From contig NZ_JANCOC010000002.1 in the NCBI RefSeq assembly GCF_024294905.1, forward strand, positions 142,277-206,276: DNA of 64,000 nucleotides, read 5' to 3'. Positions 26,298 through 35,131 of this stretch are shown piece by piece (within the stretch, counting starts at the first letter, position 1; each line of letters starts with the position of its first letter). The stretch is from Rothia gullae. GTDB lineage: Bacteria > Actinomycetota > Actinomycetes > Actinomycetales > Micrococcaceae. The notes below the pieces were generated by a model, which did no database searches, was not told the DNA's origin, and saw only the letters and a program-made list of their open reading frames with translations. The translations under genes and the position numbers were made by a program.

Positions 26298-29200
26298 TTA
26301 TCCCCTGCCGAGGAACGCCTCACGGTCAGCGTCCAGAGCACGGTCAATCGTACGCGCCAAAGACGGATGCTTAGCCAGCGTCGGGTCTTTCTCCACCACC
26401 GAGCGGGCATCCTCACGGGCACGCTCAATAATCTCGGCATCGGCGAGCGCCCGCAAGAACCGCAGGGTACTCTTCGAGCCCGATTGTGCAGCACCCAGAA
26501 TATCACCCTCACGGCGCTGAGCCAGGTCAATGCGGGAAAGCTCAAAGCCGTCCGTGGTGGAGGCGACCGCATCCAGGCGCTCGCGGGACACGCCGCCCTC
26601 CTCCTGGCGGGTAACCAGCAGGCAGGTGCCCGCGTAACCGCCACGACCCACACGACCGCGCAGCTGGTGCAGGCCCGAGATACCGAAGCGGTCGGCGTCC
26701 ATGATAATCATGAGCGTGGCGTTCGGGACGTTCACACCCACCTCAATGACGGTGGTGCTGATGAGCAGGTCAATTTCGCCGCGCTCGAAAGCGGTCATGA
26801 CGGTGGTCTTCTCCGCCGGGTCCATGCGGCCGTGCAGGGTGCCGATACGCACGCCGACGAGGGCGTCCTCAGCGCTCAGGTAGGAGTATATTGAGGCGAC
26901 CGAGGTCAGCTGAACCTTGCCGTCGCTGCTGGCGCTACCGGCCTGACCGAAATAGCCCTGGGCTGAGTTGCCCCCCGCGCCTGCACCGTTCAGGCTGGAT
27001 GCGCCAAAGAACGCGGCGCCCTCCTCCAGGCTATCGCCATCCTCCCCGATTTTGGGTACGACAACATACACCTGGTGCCCCGCGTCGATTTCTTCGCGGG
27101 CGCGCCTCCACAGGCGGGATGCCCAGGCGGGCTTCTCTGCGAGGGGCACCACGTGCGTTGAGATTTTCTGGCGGCCCGCGGGCAGAGTGTTGAGCACGGA
27201 CACGTCCAGGTCACCGAACACGGTCATGGCGACGGTACGCGGAATGGGCGTTGCGGTCATGACCAGGCGGTGCGGCAAGGCGCCGTCAGTGCCGCGCAGG
27301 CCGTCGCGCTGCTCCACGCCAAAGCGGTGCTGCTCGTCCACGACGACCAGACCCAAATCGTGGAAGCTCACCTCGTCGGAGAGCAGGGCGTGGGTGCCAA
27401 TCACGATCTGGGCGGTGCCGTCGGCGAGTTCCTGCAGTATCTTGCGCTTGGCGCGGGTACCCATGGAGGCGGTCAGCAGGCGCACACGCACACGGCCGGG
27501 TTCCTCCCCGCTCCCCGCAGGGGTTCCCTCGGCGGAACCGGCGGCAGAATCGTCAGCATCAGAATATTCGGGCACCGCCATATCCCCCAGAATGTCCAGC
27601 ACCGAACGCAAATGCTGCTCGGCGAGCACCTCGGTCGGGGCGAGCATCGCGGACTGGCCGCCCGCATCGGCAACCTGCAGCATGGCGCGCAGAGCCACCA
27701 CGGTCTTACCGGAACCCACATCACCTTGCAGCAGGCGGTTCATGGGCGATTTATTCGACAGATCTGCGGCAATTTCAGCGCCCACCTTCTGCTGCCCCTC
27801 GGTCAGCTCGTAGGGCAGAACCTGAAGCAGCCGATCGGCGAGGCCGCCCTCCACGGCGGGTCGCGGCTGGGTCAGGTGCGCGGCACGCACTGAATGCAGG
27901 CGGGCGAGCGCGCTCTGCAGCACGAACGCCTCGCGGTAACGCATCTGCGCCTGCGCGACACGCCAAGTGTCCTCAGAGTCCGGGGTGTGCAGGGCTCGGT
28001 ACGTCCACTCCAGCGAGGGCACCTTACGGGCGCGACGAATCGTGTAGGGCACCGGGTCTTCAAGTTCTTTGAGCGGAACCTTTTCGAGCAGCTGCGCCAT
28101 GTAGCCGCTAATGCGGTCGGTGGGCAGCTTCACGGGGGCACGGTAGACGGGCACGGGGGCGGTTGCGGCGTCGGTGACGTCCGCACCGGAGGCGTCCTTC
28201 GAGAGCAGGGCGTAGTGCGGGTTGGTGAGAGTGTATTCGCCGCGGTAGATGCCAACCCTGCCGGAGAACATCATGGTTTCACCCTCGCGGATTTCGCGGG
28301 CGGCGGTCCAGGCGTTGAAGAAGGAAAGCTTCATCTGCGAGCCAATGAGCACACCGGGGTTCGTCATGCTGGGCGCGGGCACGCCAAAGAGGCCTCCCTG
28401 CGAGAAATTATCCTGCGCAAAACTGTCCTGCGCGAACGAATCTTGGCCGTAGCTGTCTGCGTAGCCGCTGTAGGAGGCGGGTTGCGCTCCCCTGCCCTGT
28501 ACACTGAGATTCTGCGCCGCGGGGTTCTGAGCTGCGAGAATCTGGGTAGCTGGATTCTGCGTGGAGTTAGCGAGCGCGTTAATGCGCGGGTTGTGCATCC
28601 CGGTCGCCTGCCAGTTCTGCGCGGGCGCACCGGATACGCTGGATGCGCCGGGGCGGTTAGCGCGCCCGGGCACCACGGATACAGGACCGCCAGCATTGAG
28701 GCCAGCGGCACTAAAACCTGTAGCACCAAAACCTGCGGGTGCATCCTGCCCGGTGGCGTCGGAGAGCCGGTCGGTGATGGTCACTTCCGTGATTTTGCCG
28801 CGGCGCGCCGCCATGGTTCGAGTGCTCACGTACACCACGCGGGCAATAATGGTGACGTCCTGGCCCTCAACGAGTTCGGCGAAGGAGCTGAGCTCACCGC
28901 GAGGCAGGTATTTGCGCGGGAAGTATTCGAGCATTTCCCCGACGGTGTGCAGGTCCAGATGCGTGGAGATTGCCTTGGCGCTGGCCGCTGGCAGGTACTT
29001 TTTGAGCGGCGCATTTTCGATGCGGTCTTCGGAGGCGTAGCGCGCCAGGGCACGGCTCTTAGCCTCCGCGGCGGCTGATGCGGGCTTCTCAGCCGCGACC
29101 CTCTCAGCGGTTGCCTTCTTCGCGGAAGCTTTCTGGGCGGGCGCTTTCTTTGCGGGAGATGCCTTCTTCGCTACAACCTTTTTAGGTGCAGGCTTTTTGA

Positions 29201-30089
29201 GGGCGGGCTTTTCAGCTTCTGCCTCGGGCGCGTTCTTCTTCAGCGCAGGCTTTTTAGCTTCCGCCTCGGGCTCAATCTTCTTCGGCGCATTCTTCTGAGG
29301 CGTGCTCTTCTGTTCGCCCCCTTCGCTTGCCTTCGTTACCTTTTGCGGGCGCGCTGAAGTAGCCCGCGTAGCAGTTTCGCTCTCCTGCGGGCTCGGTTCG
29401 TTCTGAGTTAGTTCGTTCTGAGTTAGTTTGTTCTGGGCAGGTTCCTTCTGAACTGTTTTCTTCTGGGCCGGCTTCTTCTGGGCCGACTTCTTCTGGACGG
29501 GTGCTTTCTGGGCAGGTGCTTTCCGGGCAGGTTCCCCTGGCAGATGTGATTCCGGCTGTTTTAAATCCGGTTGCGTTGCCTGCCGCACCGCCAACGCAAT
29601 ATCGACCAGCTCGTAGATAGCGTCGTCGGTCATGGTGTACGCGGCGGGGCCCAGCGAATGCTTGAGCGTCTTGAGCGCCTTACGGTAGGGGGTGCTGGCA
29701 CGCTGTGCCGCGCGTTCACTCAGCTCGGTGCGGCTCACCTCGCCTCGAGCGTAGGCGGCAAGATCGCGCACGGTCAGCTCGGCGGTGGTGCGGAGCTGCT
29801 CATCGCTCAGTAGCGGCGCATCCTTTTTCCGCGGCCGGGCTCGGGCCGCGGAATCAGCAGGGGTCGCGGAATCAGCTCGGGTCGCGGAATCAGCTCGGGT
29901 CGCAGAACCAGCACGGGCAGGCTCCACAACCGTTGAATCTACGGGCTCAGAATCTACGGGCTCACCCTGCGCTGCCTCAACCTTCGCGGGCTTAGTATTT
30001 GTCGGCTTAGTTTTGGCGGGTGCAGGCTCAGGAAGCCCCAAGTCCAGGGCTTCTTGCTGCGGGTTCACGGAACGTCGGGCGGGACTCAT
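26298..30089 (-). CDS. recG: ATP-dependent DNA helicase RecG with a basic N-terminal extension
   Basis: A branched-DNA translocase that reverses stalled forks. The core begins near residue 345 (LKKYLPAASAKAISTHL) with the wedge/OB domain. Helicase motifs follow: GDVGSGKT (~791), DEQH (~913), TATPIPRT, and the C-terminal TRG region. The protein has 1263 residues against ~700-750 normally, for two reasons. First, a ~345-residue N-terminal extension has a possible helical domain (~95-175) and then a Lys/Ala/Pro/Gln-rich region (~195-330) with repeats such as AQKKPAQKK and PAPKKVVAKK, like histone H1 tails. Second, a ~130-residue Gly/Ser/Asn/Gln-rich insert (~443-573) lies in the OB domain. The ATG at 30089 has GGAGGG upstream and overlaps the preceding stop (ATGA). 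Confidence 0.93.
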   Translation of the reverse strand: MSPARRSVNPQQEALDLGLPEPAPAKTKPTNTKPAKVEAAQGEPVDSEPVDSTVVEPARAGSATRADSATRADSATPADSAARARPRKKDAPLLSDEQLRTTAELTVRDLAAYARGEVSRTELSERAAQRASTPYRKALKTLKHSLGPAAYTMTDDAIYELVDIALAVRQATQPDLKQPESHLPGEPARKAPAQKAPVQKKSAQKKPAQKKTVQKEPAQNKLTQNELTQNEPSPQESETATRATSARPQKVTKASEGGEQKSTPQKNAPKKIEPEAEAKKPALKKNAPEAEAEKPALKKPAPKKVVAKKASPAKKAPAQKASAKKATAERVAAEKPASAAAEAKSRALARYASEDRIENAPLKKYLPAASAKAISTHLDLHTVGEMLEYFPRKYLPRGELSSFAELVEGQDVTIIARVVYVSTRTMAARRGKITEVTITDRLSDATGQDAPAGFGATGFSAAGLNAGGPVSVVPGRANRPGASSVSGAPAQNWQATGMHNPRINALANSTQNPATQILAAQNPAAQNLSVQGRGAQPASYSGYADSYGQDSFAQDSFAQDNFSQGGLFGVPAPSMTNPGVLIGSQMKLSFFNAWTAAREIREGETMMFSGRVGIYRGEYTLTNPHYALLSKDASGADVTDAATAPVPVYRAPVKLPTDRISGYMAQLLEKVPLKELEDPVPYTIRRARKVPSLEWTYRALHTPDSEDTWRVAQAQMRYREAFVLQSALARLHSVRAAHLTQPRPAVEGGLADRLLQVLPYELTEGQQKVGAEIAADLSNKSPMNRLLQGDVGSGKTVVALRAMLQVADAGGQSAMLAPTEVLAEQHLRSVLDILGDMAVPEYSDADDSAAGSAEGTPAGSGEEPGRVRVRLLTASMGTRAKRKILQELADGTAQIVIGTHALLSDEVSFHDLGLVVVDEQHRFGVEQRDGLRGTDGALPHRLVMTATPIPRTVAMTVFGDLDVSVLNTLPAGRQKISTHVVPLAEKPAWASRLWRRAREEIDAGHQVYVVVPKIGEDGDSLEEGAAFFGASSLNGAGAGGNSAQGYFGQAGSASSDGKVQLTSVASIYSYLSAEDALVGVRIGTLHGRMDPAEKTTVMTAFERGEIDLLISTTVIEVGVNVPNATLMIIMDADRFGISGLHQLRGRVGRGGYAGTCLLVTRQEEGGVSRERLDAVASTTDGFELSRIDLAQRREGDILGAAQSGSKSTLRFLRALADAEIIERAREDARSVVEKDPTLAKHPSLARTIDRALDADREAFLGRG

Positions 30090-31426
30090 GCGCCACCCTC
30101 CGCACCGCACGCGTGGTCATCGTGACGACCATCCGCCAGGGAGGAAATACGCTCATCCGACCACTGACCGTAGCCCATAATCAGCTCGCGGGCGGGGTCG
30201 ATGTCGGGCACGTGCACGTGCAGCGCCCAGAGTCCAGCCGCCATGTCCAGGGGCGTAATGAGCAGGCTGTCGCCCATGGCTTCAAGCTCGGGACGCAACT
30301 GCGCCAGGGCGAGGGGCTCGCAGGTCAGCGTACCCATGAGCTCCCAGCCGCTCTGCTCCGCGTGTTCTGCGTGCCCACCTTCTGCGTGCTCGGCAGGTTC
30401 AGCGCCCGCCTGTTCAGAATCCACTCGTGCCGCAGAACCGGCTATAGAAGTCACACCGGCAGAGGGTGCACGCAGCATGGACTCCACCTGCGCCTCGTTC
30501 AGGGTCGCACCTTCCCAACACGGGTTGGAGTGCACCACGGCAAGGTAGAAGCCGAGCGCGCCGGCATCCACGAAACCGGCAAGCTCGGGCGAGGGCGGGA
30601 ACTGCGCGGTACGTTCCAGAGCGGCACGCATCAGCGCACGTCGACGCTCTTTCAGCACCTCATCAGCAGCTTCTGCGTCCTGCGATGCATCATAGTGTGC
30701 GTCCAGGCGGGCGAGCTCCACCATGACCGACAGCATCGTGGAGGGGACCATCTGCTCCCCCACGCTAGCGCGAATACGCTCAGCCGCGAACGCCATCGCA
30801 CGCGCCTCCGCGTGGGCGTACTCCAGCTTCACTTCGCGGTGCTTCGGTAGGGAACCTCCAGCCAGCACACGCTCGTAGTCTGATTCCAGGGTGCGCACGA
30901 GCGGCAGCGCATCGCCCGCGTCGCCGAGCTCCTGAGCGATGTTTCCGGGCAGGAACCAGTAGCTACGCACCGCCTCCAGCGCCCAGGCACAGAGCAGGGT
31001 ACCGGAGTTACCGCGTGCCGCGCGGGATGCGCGCATAATCGCGTGCTCGTAGATTCCGCCCAGCTGAATCCACAGGTGGTCGAGGGTTTCCTCTTCGGAG
31101 GCGCCCGCCGCCTCGGGCACGCCTGTGCCCTCCCCGCCGGGAATTTCGCCAGCGGGAAGAACCTTACTGGGCAGAACCTCGCTGGGCAGAACCTGTTCCA
31201 TGCCCCGCTCAAACTCTTCGGTCAGGGTCAGCAGGGTGTGGGCGATATTGGAGCCGGTGTCCTTATCGGGCACGGGGAACCCGTTGAGTTCGTTGAGCGC
31301 CTCGCGGTAGCGTTCGATGGTGGTGCGGGCGGCGGTGGACCACGCTACGCCGAAGCGGTAGGCGCGCACGCAGGCGCGGCGGTAAATCTCGCGTTCTTCG
31401 GTGCGCTGGTTCTGTTCTGCGTTCAC
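30086..31426 (-). CDS. DAK2/FakA-like kinase-domain protein
   Basis: A 446-residue protein with an N-terminal DAK2 (DhaL-like) domain. LNGFPVPDKDTGSNIAHT matches the Mg-ATP-binding FPVPDGDTGTNM motif, with Lys in place of Gly. ASRAARGNSGTLL matches the second motif, ARGNSG. The family includes the fatty-acid kinase FakA and the actinobacterial gene next to recG. The function here is inferred only, perhaps phosphorylation of exogenous fatty acids with a separate FakB. The middle and C-terminal parts are Ala/Glu-rich and there is no DegV domain. The stop overlaps the recG start (ATGA), so the two are co-translated. Confidence 0.85.
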   Translation of the reverse strand: MNAEQNQRTEEREIYRRACVRAYRFGVAWSTAARTTIERYREALNELNGFPVPDKDTGSNIAHTLLTLTEEFERGMEQVLPSEVLPSKVLPAGEIPGGEGTGVPEAAGASEEETLDHLWIQLGGIYEHAIMRASRAARGNSGTLLCAWALEAVRSYWFLPGNIAQELGDAGDALPLVRTLESDYERVLAGGSLPKHREVKLEYAHAEARAMAFAAERIRASVGEQMVPSTMLSVMVELARLDAHYDASQDAEAADEVLKERRRALMRAALERTAQFPPSPELAGFVDAGALGFYLAVVHSNPCWEGATLNEAQVESMLRAPSAGVTSIAGSAARVDSEQAGAEPAEHAEGGHAEHAEQSGWELMGTLTCEPLALAQLRPELEAMGDSLLITPLDMAAGLWALHVHVPDIDPARELIMGYGQWSDERISSLADGRHDDHACGAEGGA

Positions 31427-31687
31427 GCTACCCTCCTTGTCAGTTTTCGTCGATTTCGTCAGTTTCGCGCGGTTCTCGGCTGAGTTTGTGGCTGGTTCCC
31501 GACTGTTTTCTCGGCACCTGCGGCACTGGCGGAATCCAGCCTATTTCGTACCTCTATTCTAGGTAATTTCGGTTAAATGTACGGTATTGCCCGTCGTCTA
31601 TCCCGCGGGATGAAAGCACGGACTAAACATACAAACCACACGCACCTCGCGGCACTCGGCAACATTCGGCAACACTCGGCGGAGCTC

Positions 31688-33079
31688 CTACGCGGAAGCC
31701 CCATAGTGTTCCCAGCCCATGCCGTCCAGAGAGCGACCGTCCATCACGACCGCCGCACCGGTCACCGCATTGTGGCGGCGCTCGGCACCGTAGAGTTCGG
31801 CGCTCAGACCGCGTTCCGGGGCGTCCGTAACGCAGGTTCCCAGGGGCATAAACTCTTCGGGCACCTCACCGGGGAAGGTCGCCAGCAGGCCGTGGTCCTC
31901 TCCGCCAACCAGCACGAAGGTGCGCGCCAGGGATGCGGGGCTCTCCCCCGCCTCGTTGCACTCACCAATCGCCAGCAGCAGGCGCGCCAACGGTAGCAAC
32001 GGCTCGGCAAACGCATCCACGGCGGCACGGTCGAGGCGCATCTGCACCCCGGAGGCGGCGGCAACTCGCCCGGCGTCCTTTACAAGCCCGTCGGAAAGAT
32101 CCAGCATGGAGCTTGCCTGATGCTGGCGCGCCACCTCACCGGCGGGGATGGGGCTGACCGGGTGGTGCTGCGATTCGACGGCGCGCTCGCAGGCCACAAT
32201 CATGTGCGCGGCATCTTCCGGGGTGAGGGTGCGGGCGAGCTCGATGAGCCCCTCGGGAAGAGCGCCAGAGCCTTCAGCTTGCTTCTCAACATGCTTCTTT
32301 TCCCACGCCTGAGCCACCGAGCCCAGCGCCGACTCAGCATCCTGACCTGCGGCAATGGCACGCAACAGTGCCGTGGCGGGCAGGGAGAGCGGGTTGAGCA
32401 GCAGGCGCAGACCGGCATCGGACCAGGCGGTACGCCCCGCCAGGGCGATAGTGTCACCGGGGCGCGCGCCGGAGCGCAGCACGGCGCGATCCGTGTAGCC
32501 GAGGGCGGTGACGGTCACCGATATTTCGGTGGAGTCGCCAATATCGCCACCACCAATCACGCATTCGGTGGCTCGGCAGGCGTTGATTCCGTCCACAATG
32601 CCGTGGGCGAAGCCGTCAATCCAGCCGTAAGGCGTGCTACCGGGCAGACTCAAGGAGATGAAGAGGCTCGCCGGGCGCGCACCCATGGCGGCAACGTCGG
32701 CGAGGTTCTGGGTCGCGGCTTTGCGCCCCACATCGTAGCCGCTACTGCGGGCGGGATCCAGAATGAACTCACCGGCATCCCCCACCCGTGCGATACCGCC
32801 GGGCCAGAGGTTCATGAAGTCCTGGTCCTCAACGAGAGTGTCGGTGGTAACCACGGTACGCTGACCGGGCGCAGGCGTGGCGAGGACGGCACAGTCGTCA
32901 CCGGGGCCCACCTCGAGGGGTTCAATGTGCCCTGCCTGGCGTGCCGCTGCGGCAACCTGCTCATTGTGGGCGTTGATAATCGGCATGAAAGCGCGCAGAA
33001 CGCGGGACTCCCCCAGCTTTGAGAGAGGTGTCTCTCGCATGGGGTTGTCCCGCGTTTCGCTAAAAGTCTGAGGATTCAC
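31688..33079 (-). CDS. thiL: Thiamine-monophosphate kinase
   Basis: Phosphorylates thiamine monophosphate to the active cofactor thiamine diphosphate. The AIR-synthase-like fold shows GPGDDCAVLATP, VVTTDTLVEDQDF, ATQNLADVAAMGARP, SMLDLSDGLVKDAGR and VGGEDHGLLATF, all ThiL motifs. At 463 residues it is longer than the usual ~320-340, with inserts at about 245-300. The GTG at 33079 has a -10-like ATAATA just upstream and no well-spaced ribosome-binding site, which suggests leaderless translation. An ATG 13 codons later (33040) gives the more usual N-terminus and is a fair alternative. The product would serve the thiamine-diphosphate enzyme AceE encoded at 58.7 kb. Confidence 0.92.
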   Translation of the reverse strand: MNPQTFSETRDNPMRETPLSKLGESRVLRAFMPIINAHNEQVAAAARQAGHIEPLEVGPGDDCAVLATPAPGQRTVVTTDTLVEDQDFMNLWPGGIARVGDAGEFILDPARSSGYDVGRKAATQNLADVAAMGARPASLFISLSLPGSTPYGWIDGFAHGIVDGINACRATECVIGGGDIGDSTEISVTVTALGYTDRAVLRSGARPGDTIALAGRTAWSDAGLRLLLNPLSLPATALLRAIAAGQDAESALGSVAQAWEKKHVEKQAEGSGALPEGLIELARTLTPEDAAHMIVACERAVESQHHPVSPIPAGEVARQHQASSMLDLSDGLVKDAGRVAAASGVQMRLDRAAVDAFAEPLLPLARLLLAIGECNEAGESPASLARTFVLVGGEDHGLLATFPGEVPEEFMPLGTCVTDAPERGLSAELYGAERRHNAVTGAAVVMDGRSLDGMGWEHYGASA

Positions 33080-33118
33080 ATCCTCTATTATCGCGTATTC
33101 TTACGCGTTATGTTCACC

Positions 33119-34567
33119 TTAGGCTCCGCGGCTGAAGTAGCGGATTGCCAAAGCAATCAGCACCAGACCGATGAGTGAGAAGAGGATCAGCGGTGCAATG
33201 CCGGAAAGTCCAGAATCGTCCGCGTCCGCATTCTTCACGGCCTGCTCCTGGGTTGCCTTCGCGCCGTCAGCTTTTGCCACGCTCTTTCCGGAGCGGCTGG
33301 CGCTAGCCGAGGTGGAGGAGCTAGGCGGCTTCGAAGCCGATGCCGAGCTTGAGGAGCTCGAGGGGCTTGTCTCCTGGGAGTGGTCCTCGTCGGTCTTATT
33401 ACGCGAGAGGTATCCGGCAACCCAGTCTGCCGCGCCGGGGATGGAGTCATTCGAGCCGTTATTGGCTGCGATTCGTCCGAGGGCGGTGCCGCCAGAACGC
33501 AACGGATCGTCGTCATCGTCATTAAGCTTGTCGCTCGAGGAGCTACCGCTCGGAGAAGAGCTAGAAGAACTCGACGAGGAACTGGAGGATTCGCTCGGGC
33601 GGGGCAGCCCAATGGAGATGATGACATCTTCCTCCGAGGCTTCCTGACGGTTGCCGGGGACGGCCACCGGGTTGTTCGCCGGAGGAATCGGAGCAATAGG
33701 TTCGGTCTCATTCGGGGTAACCGATTTGGAGTCCGAGCTGTCCTTGTTATTCTCTACCGGAACCACCGGATCTGCCGGAACCACGGGGATGACCGCATCC
33801 TTGGTCGGCTCATTAGTCGGCTCCGGGGTGGGCGCCGGACTAGGTTCAGGGGTAGGCTCCGGGGTCGGCTCGGGAGTTACGTCTTTCGTCGGCTCGGGAG
33901 TAGGTTCAGGAGTCGGATCCTGAGTAGGTTCGGGAGTTGCATCCTTGGTGGGTTCCGCGGTGGGCTCTACAGTAGGCGCAACGGTCGGCTCCAGAGTGGG
34001 AGCAACAGTAGGTTCTGCCGTCGGCTGGACCGTAGGCTCCGCAGTCGGAGCTACAGTCGGCTCAACCGTCGGAGTTGAGATAGGAGCAAGACTCGGTTCG
34101 GCACTTGCGCTAGGAGCGACGGTCGGCGTAGCGGTAGCCCTCGGACTTGCAGTCGCACTAGCAGAAGCTGTGGGCTCGTCAGTAGGCTGCACAGTAGCAT
34201 CCGGGCTGGGCGTAGCATCCTGAGTGGGTGTAGCACTCGCGAAAGGCTCGGCGATAGCGGTGGGCTGAGCACTCGAAGAAGCGCTAGGCTGAGCGGTGGT
34301 CTCTGCCTGCGCATTGTCAGTCTTACTCTCCCCCTGAGCGGTTGGCCATGCGCTCACGGTTGCGAGTGTGGGCACTGCCGTCGGAGAGGAAGATGCCGCG
34401 TTTGCGGTGGGGTCCAGGGTTTGGCTTGCGGTGCCGACAGGGTTGGATTGAACCTGAGACGCGGCCTCCTGCACATCTTGAGCAAATGAGGCTACGTATG
34501 GGCTTCCGGAAGCAACCAGTGCTGTCGCCAGACTCGCAGAAACCACCTTACGGTTTCGTTTTCCCAA
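33119..34567 (-). CDS. Membrane-anchored surface protein with Pro/Thr/Glu repeats
   Basis: A 482-residue protein I do not recognise beyond its architecture. Residues ~1-30 are a Sec signal peptide (Lys/Arg-rich start, hydrophobic core, FAQ). Residues ~40-280 are a Pro/Thr/Ala/Glu-rich stalk built of EPT-V/A-x-PT units, typical of extended, often glycosylated, wall-spanning stalks. A Ser-run followed by Asp-run lies at ~340-365, and more Ser-rich linker at ~410-440. The C-terminus is a single hydrophobic helix, IAPLILFSLIGLVLIALAI, followed by RYFSRGA. There is no LPXTG sortase motif, so anchoring is by the membrane helix. The start is TTG at 34567 with AAGGA upstream. It lies between thiL and ddl, where related genomes often carry a DUF3515 gene. 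Confidence 0.8.
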   Translation of the reverse strand: MGKRNRKVVSASLATALVASGSPYVASFAQDVQEAASQVQSNPVGTASQTLDPTANAASSSPTAVPTLATVSAWPTAQGESKTDNAQAETTAQPSASSSAQPTAIAEPFASATPTQDATPSPDATVQPTDEPTASASATASPRATATPTVAPSASAEPSLAPISTPTVEPTVAPTAEPTVQPTAEPTVAPTLEPTVAPTVEPTAEPTKDATPEPTQDPTPEPTPEPTKDVTPEPTPEPTPEPSPAPTPEPTNEPTKDAVIPVVPADPVVPVENNKDSSDSKSVTPNETEPIAPIPPANNPVAVPGNRQEASEEDVIISIGLPRPSESSSSSSSSSSSSPSGSSSSDKLNDDDDDPLRSGGTALGRIAANNGSNDSIPGAADWVAGYLSRNKTDEDHSQETSPSSSSSSASASKPPSSSTSASASRSGKSVAKADGAKATQEQAVKNADADDSGLSGIAPLILFSLIGLVLIALAIRYFSRGA

Positions 34568-34955
34568 AGGTTGTCCTTGACTTCCTGATATGTTGTGAAT
34601 GAATATATACCCAATCGCTAGGGCAGATTGGATGTGCCTTTATTTATTCTATCGAATCGGCTTTTTCTTCATTACTCATTTTAGCGCTTTCATGCCGATC
34701 TTTAAGCTTCAAGATGTGCAACGACCCTTAACAACATCTTTTCATTACCTAGAAGCATCATTTCATACACTTATGAGCAGAATTACGTTTTACCTTATCA
34801 ATACCGCTTTAAAACTCGCTTTCCACCATCCAGGTAGCCCTGAGGCAAGTATGAGTGATTTTTCTCATGGGTTAAATTCGAGCGATTCTCATCAAGATTT
34901 AGAGGCTGATACGTACCAATTACCCCTCTCAAACAGACATCAACTTGCCCATCGC
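34568..34955. other. AT-rich gap upstream of the surface-protein gene
   Basis: About 390 bases, clearly richer in A+T than the neighbours, hold no gene I can support. Frames that cross it run into the ddl terminator. The right-hand start of the surface-protein transcript is presumably near 34580-34640. Confidence 0.4.
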
Positions 34956-35005
34956 GCAAAAAGCGCCCCGGTGCGATTCCCTCAAGAATCCGCACCGGGG
35001 CGCCT
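34956..35005 (-). terminator. Terminator of the leuC-to-ddl direction genes, after ddl
   Basis: GCGCCCCGGTGCG (34963-34975) pairs with CGCACCGGGGCGC (34991-35003). Read on the minus strand, it is followed by TTTTTGCG. It lies about 110 bases past the ddl stop. Confidence 0.85.
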
Positions 35006-35077
35006 TACAACAGGGGCTATTCCCCCGCCGTTACGTATTCAATAACTGAGCGCAGTCAAAACGACAGCACGCCCAAA

Positions 35078-35131
35078 AACTAACGCAGCCTTAAGAACTA
35101 ACGCAGCCTCAAGAACTAGCGCAGACCCAGG
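35078..35131. repeat. Three 18-bp tandem units at the 3' end of ddl
   Basis: Units start at 35078, 35096 and 35114 (AACTAACGCAGCCT-like). The third contains the ddl stop codon and its last codons. Units one and two are nearly identical; unit three diverges. This looks like a recent short duplication of the gene's tail. Confidence 0.6.

Noticed and set aside
34599-35045. A 148-codon plus-strand frame downstream of ddl
   Set aside because: It runs through the ddl terminator hairpin, has no ribosome-binding site and no family resemblance.
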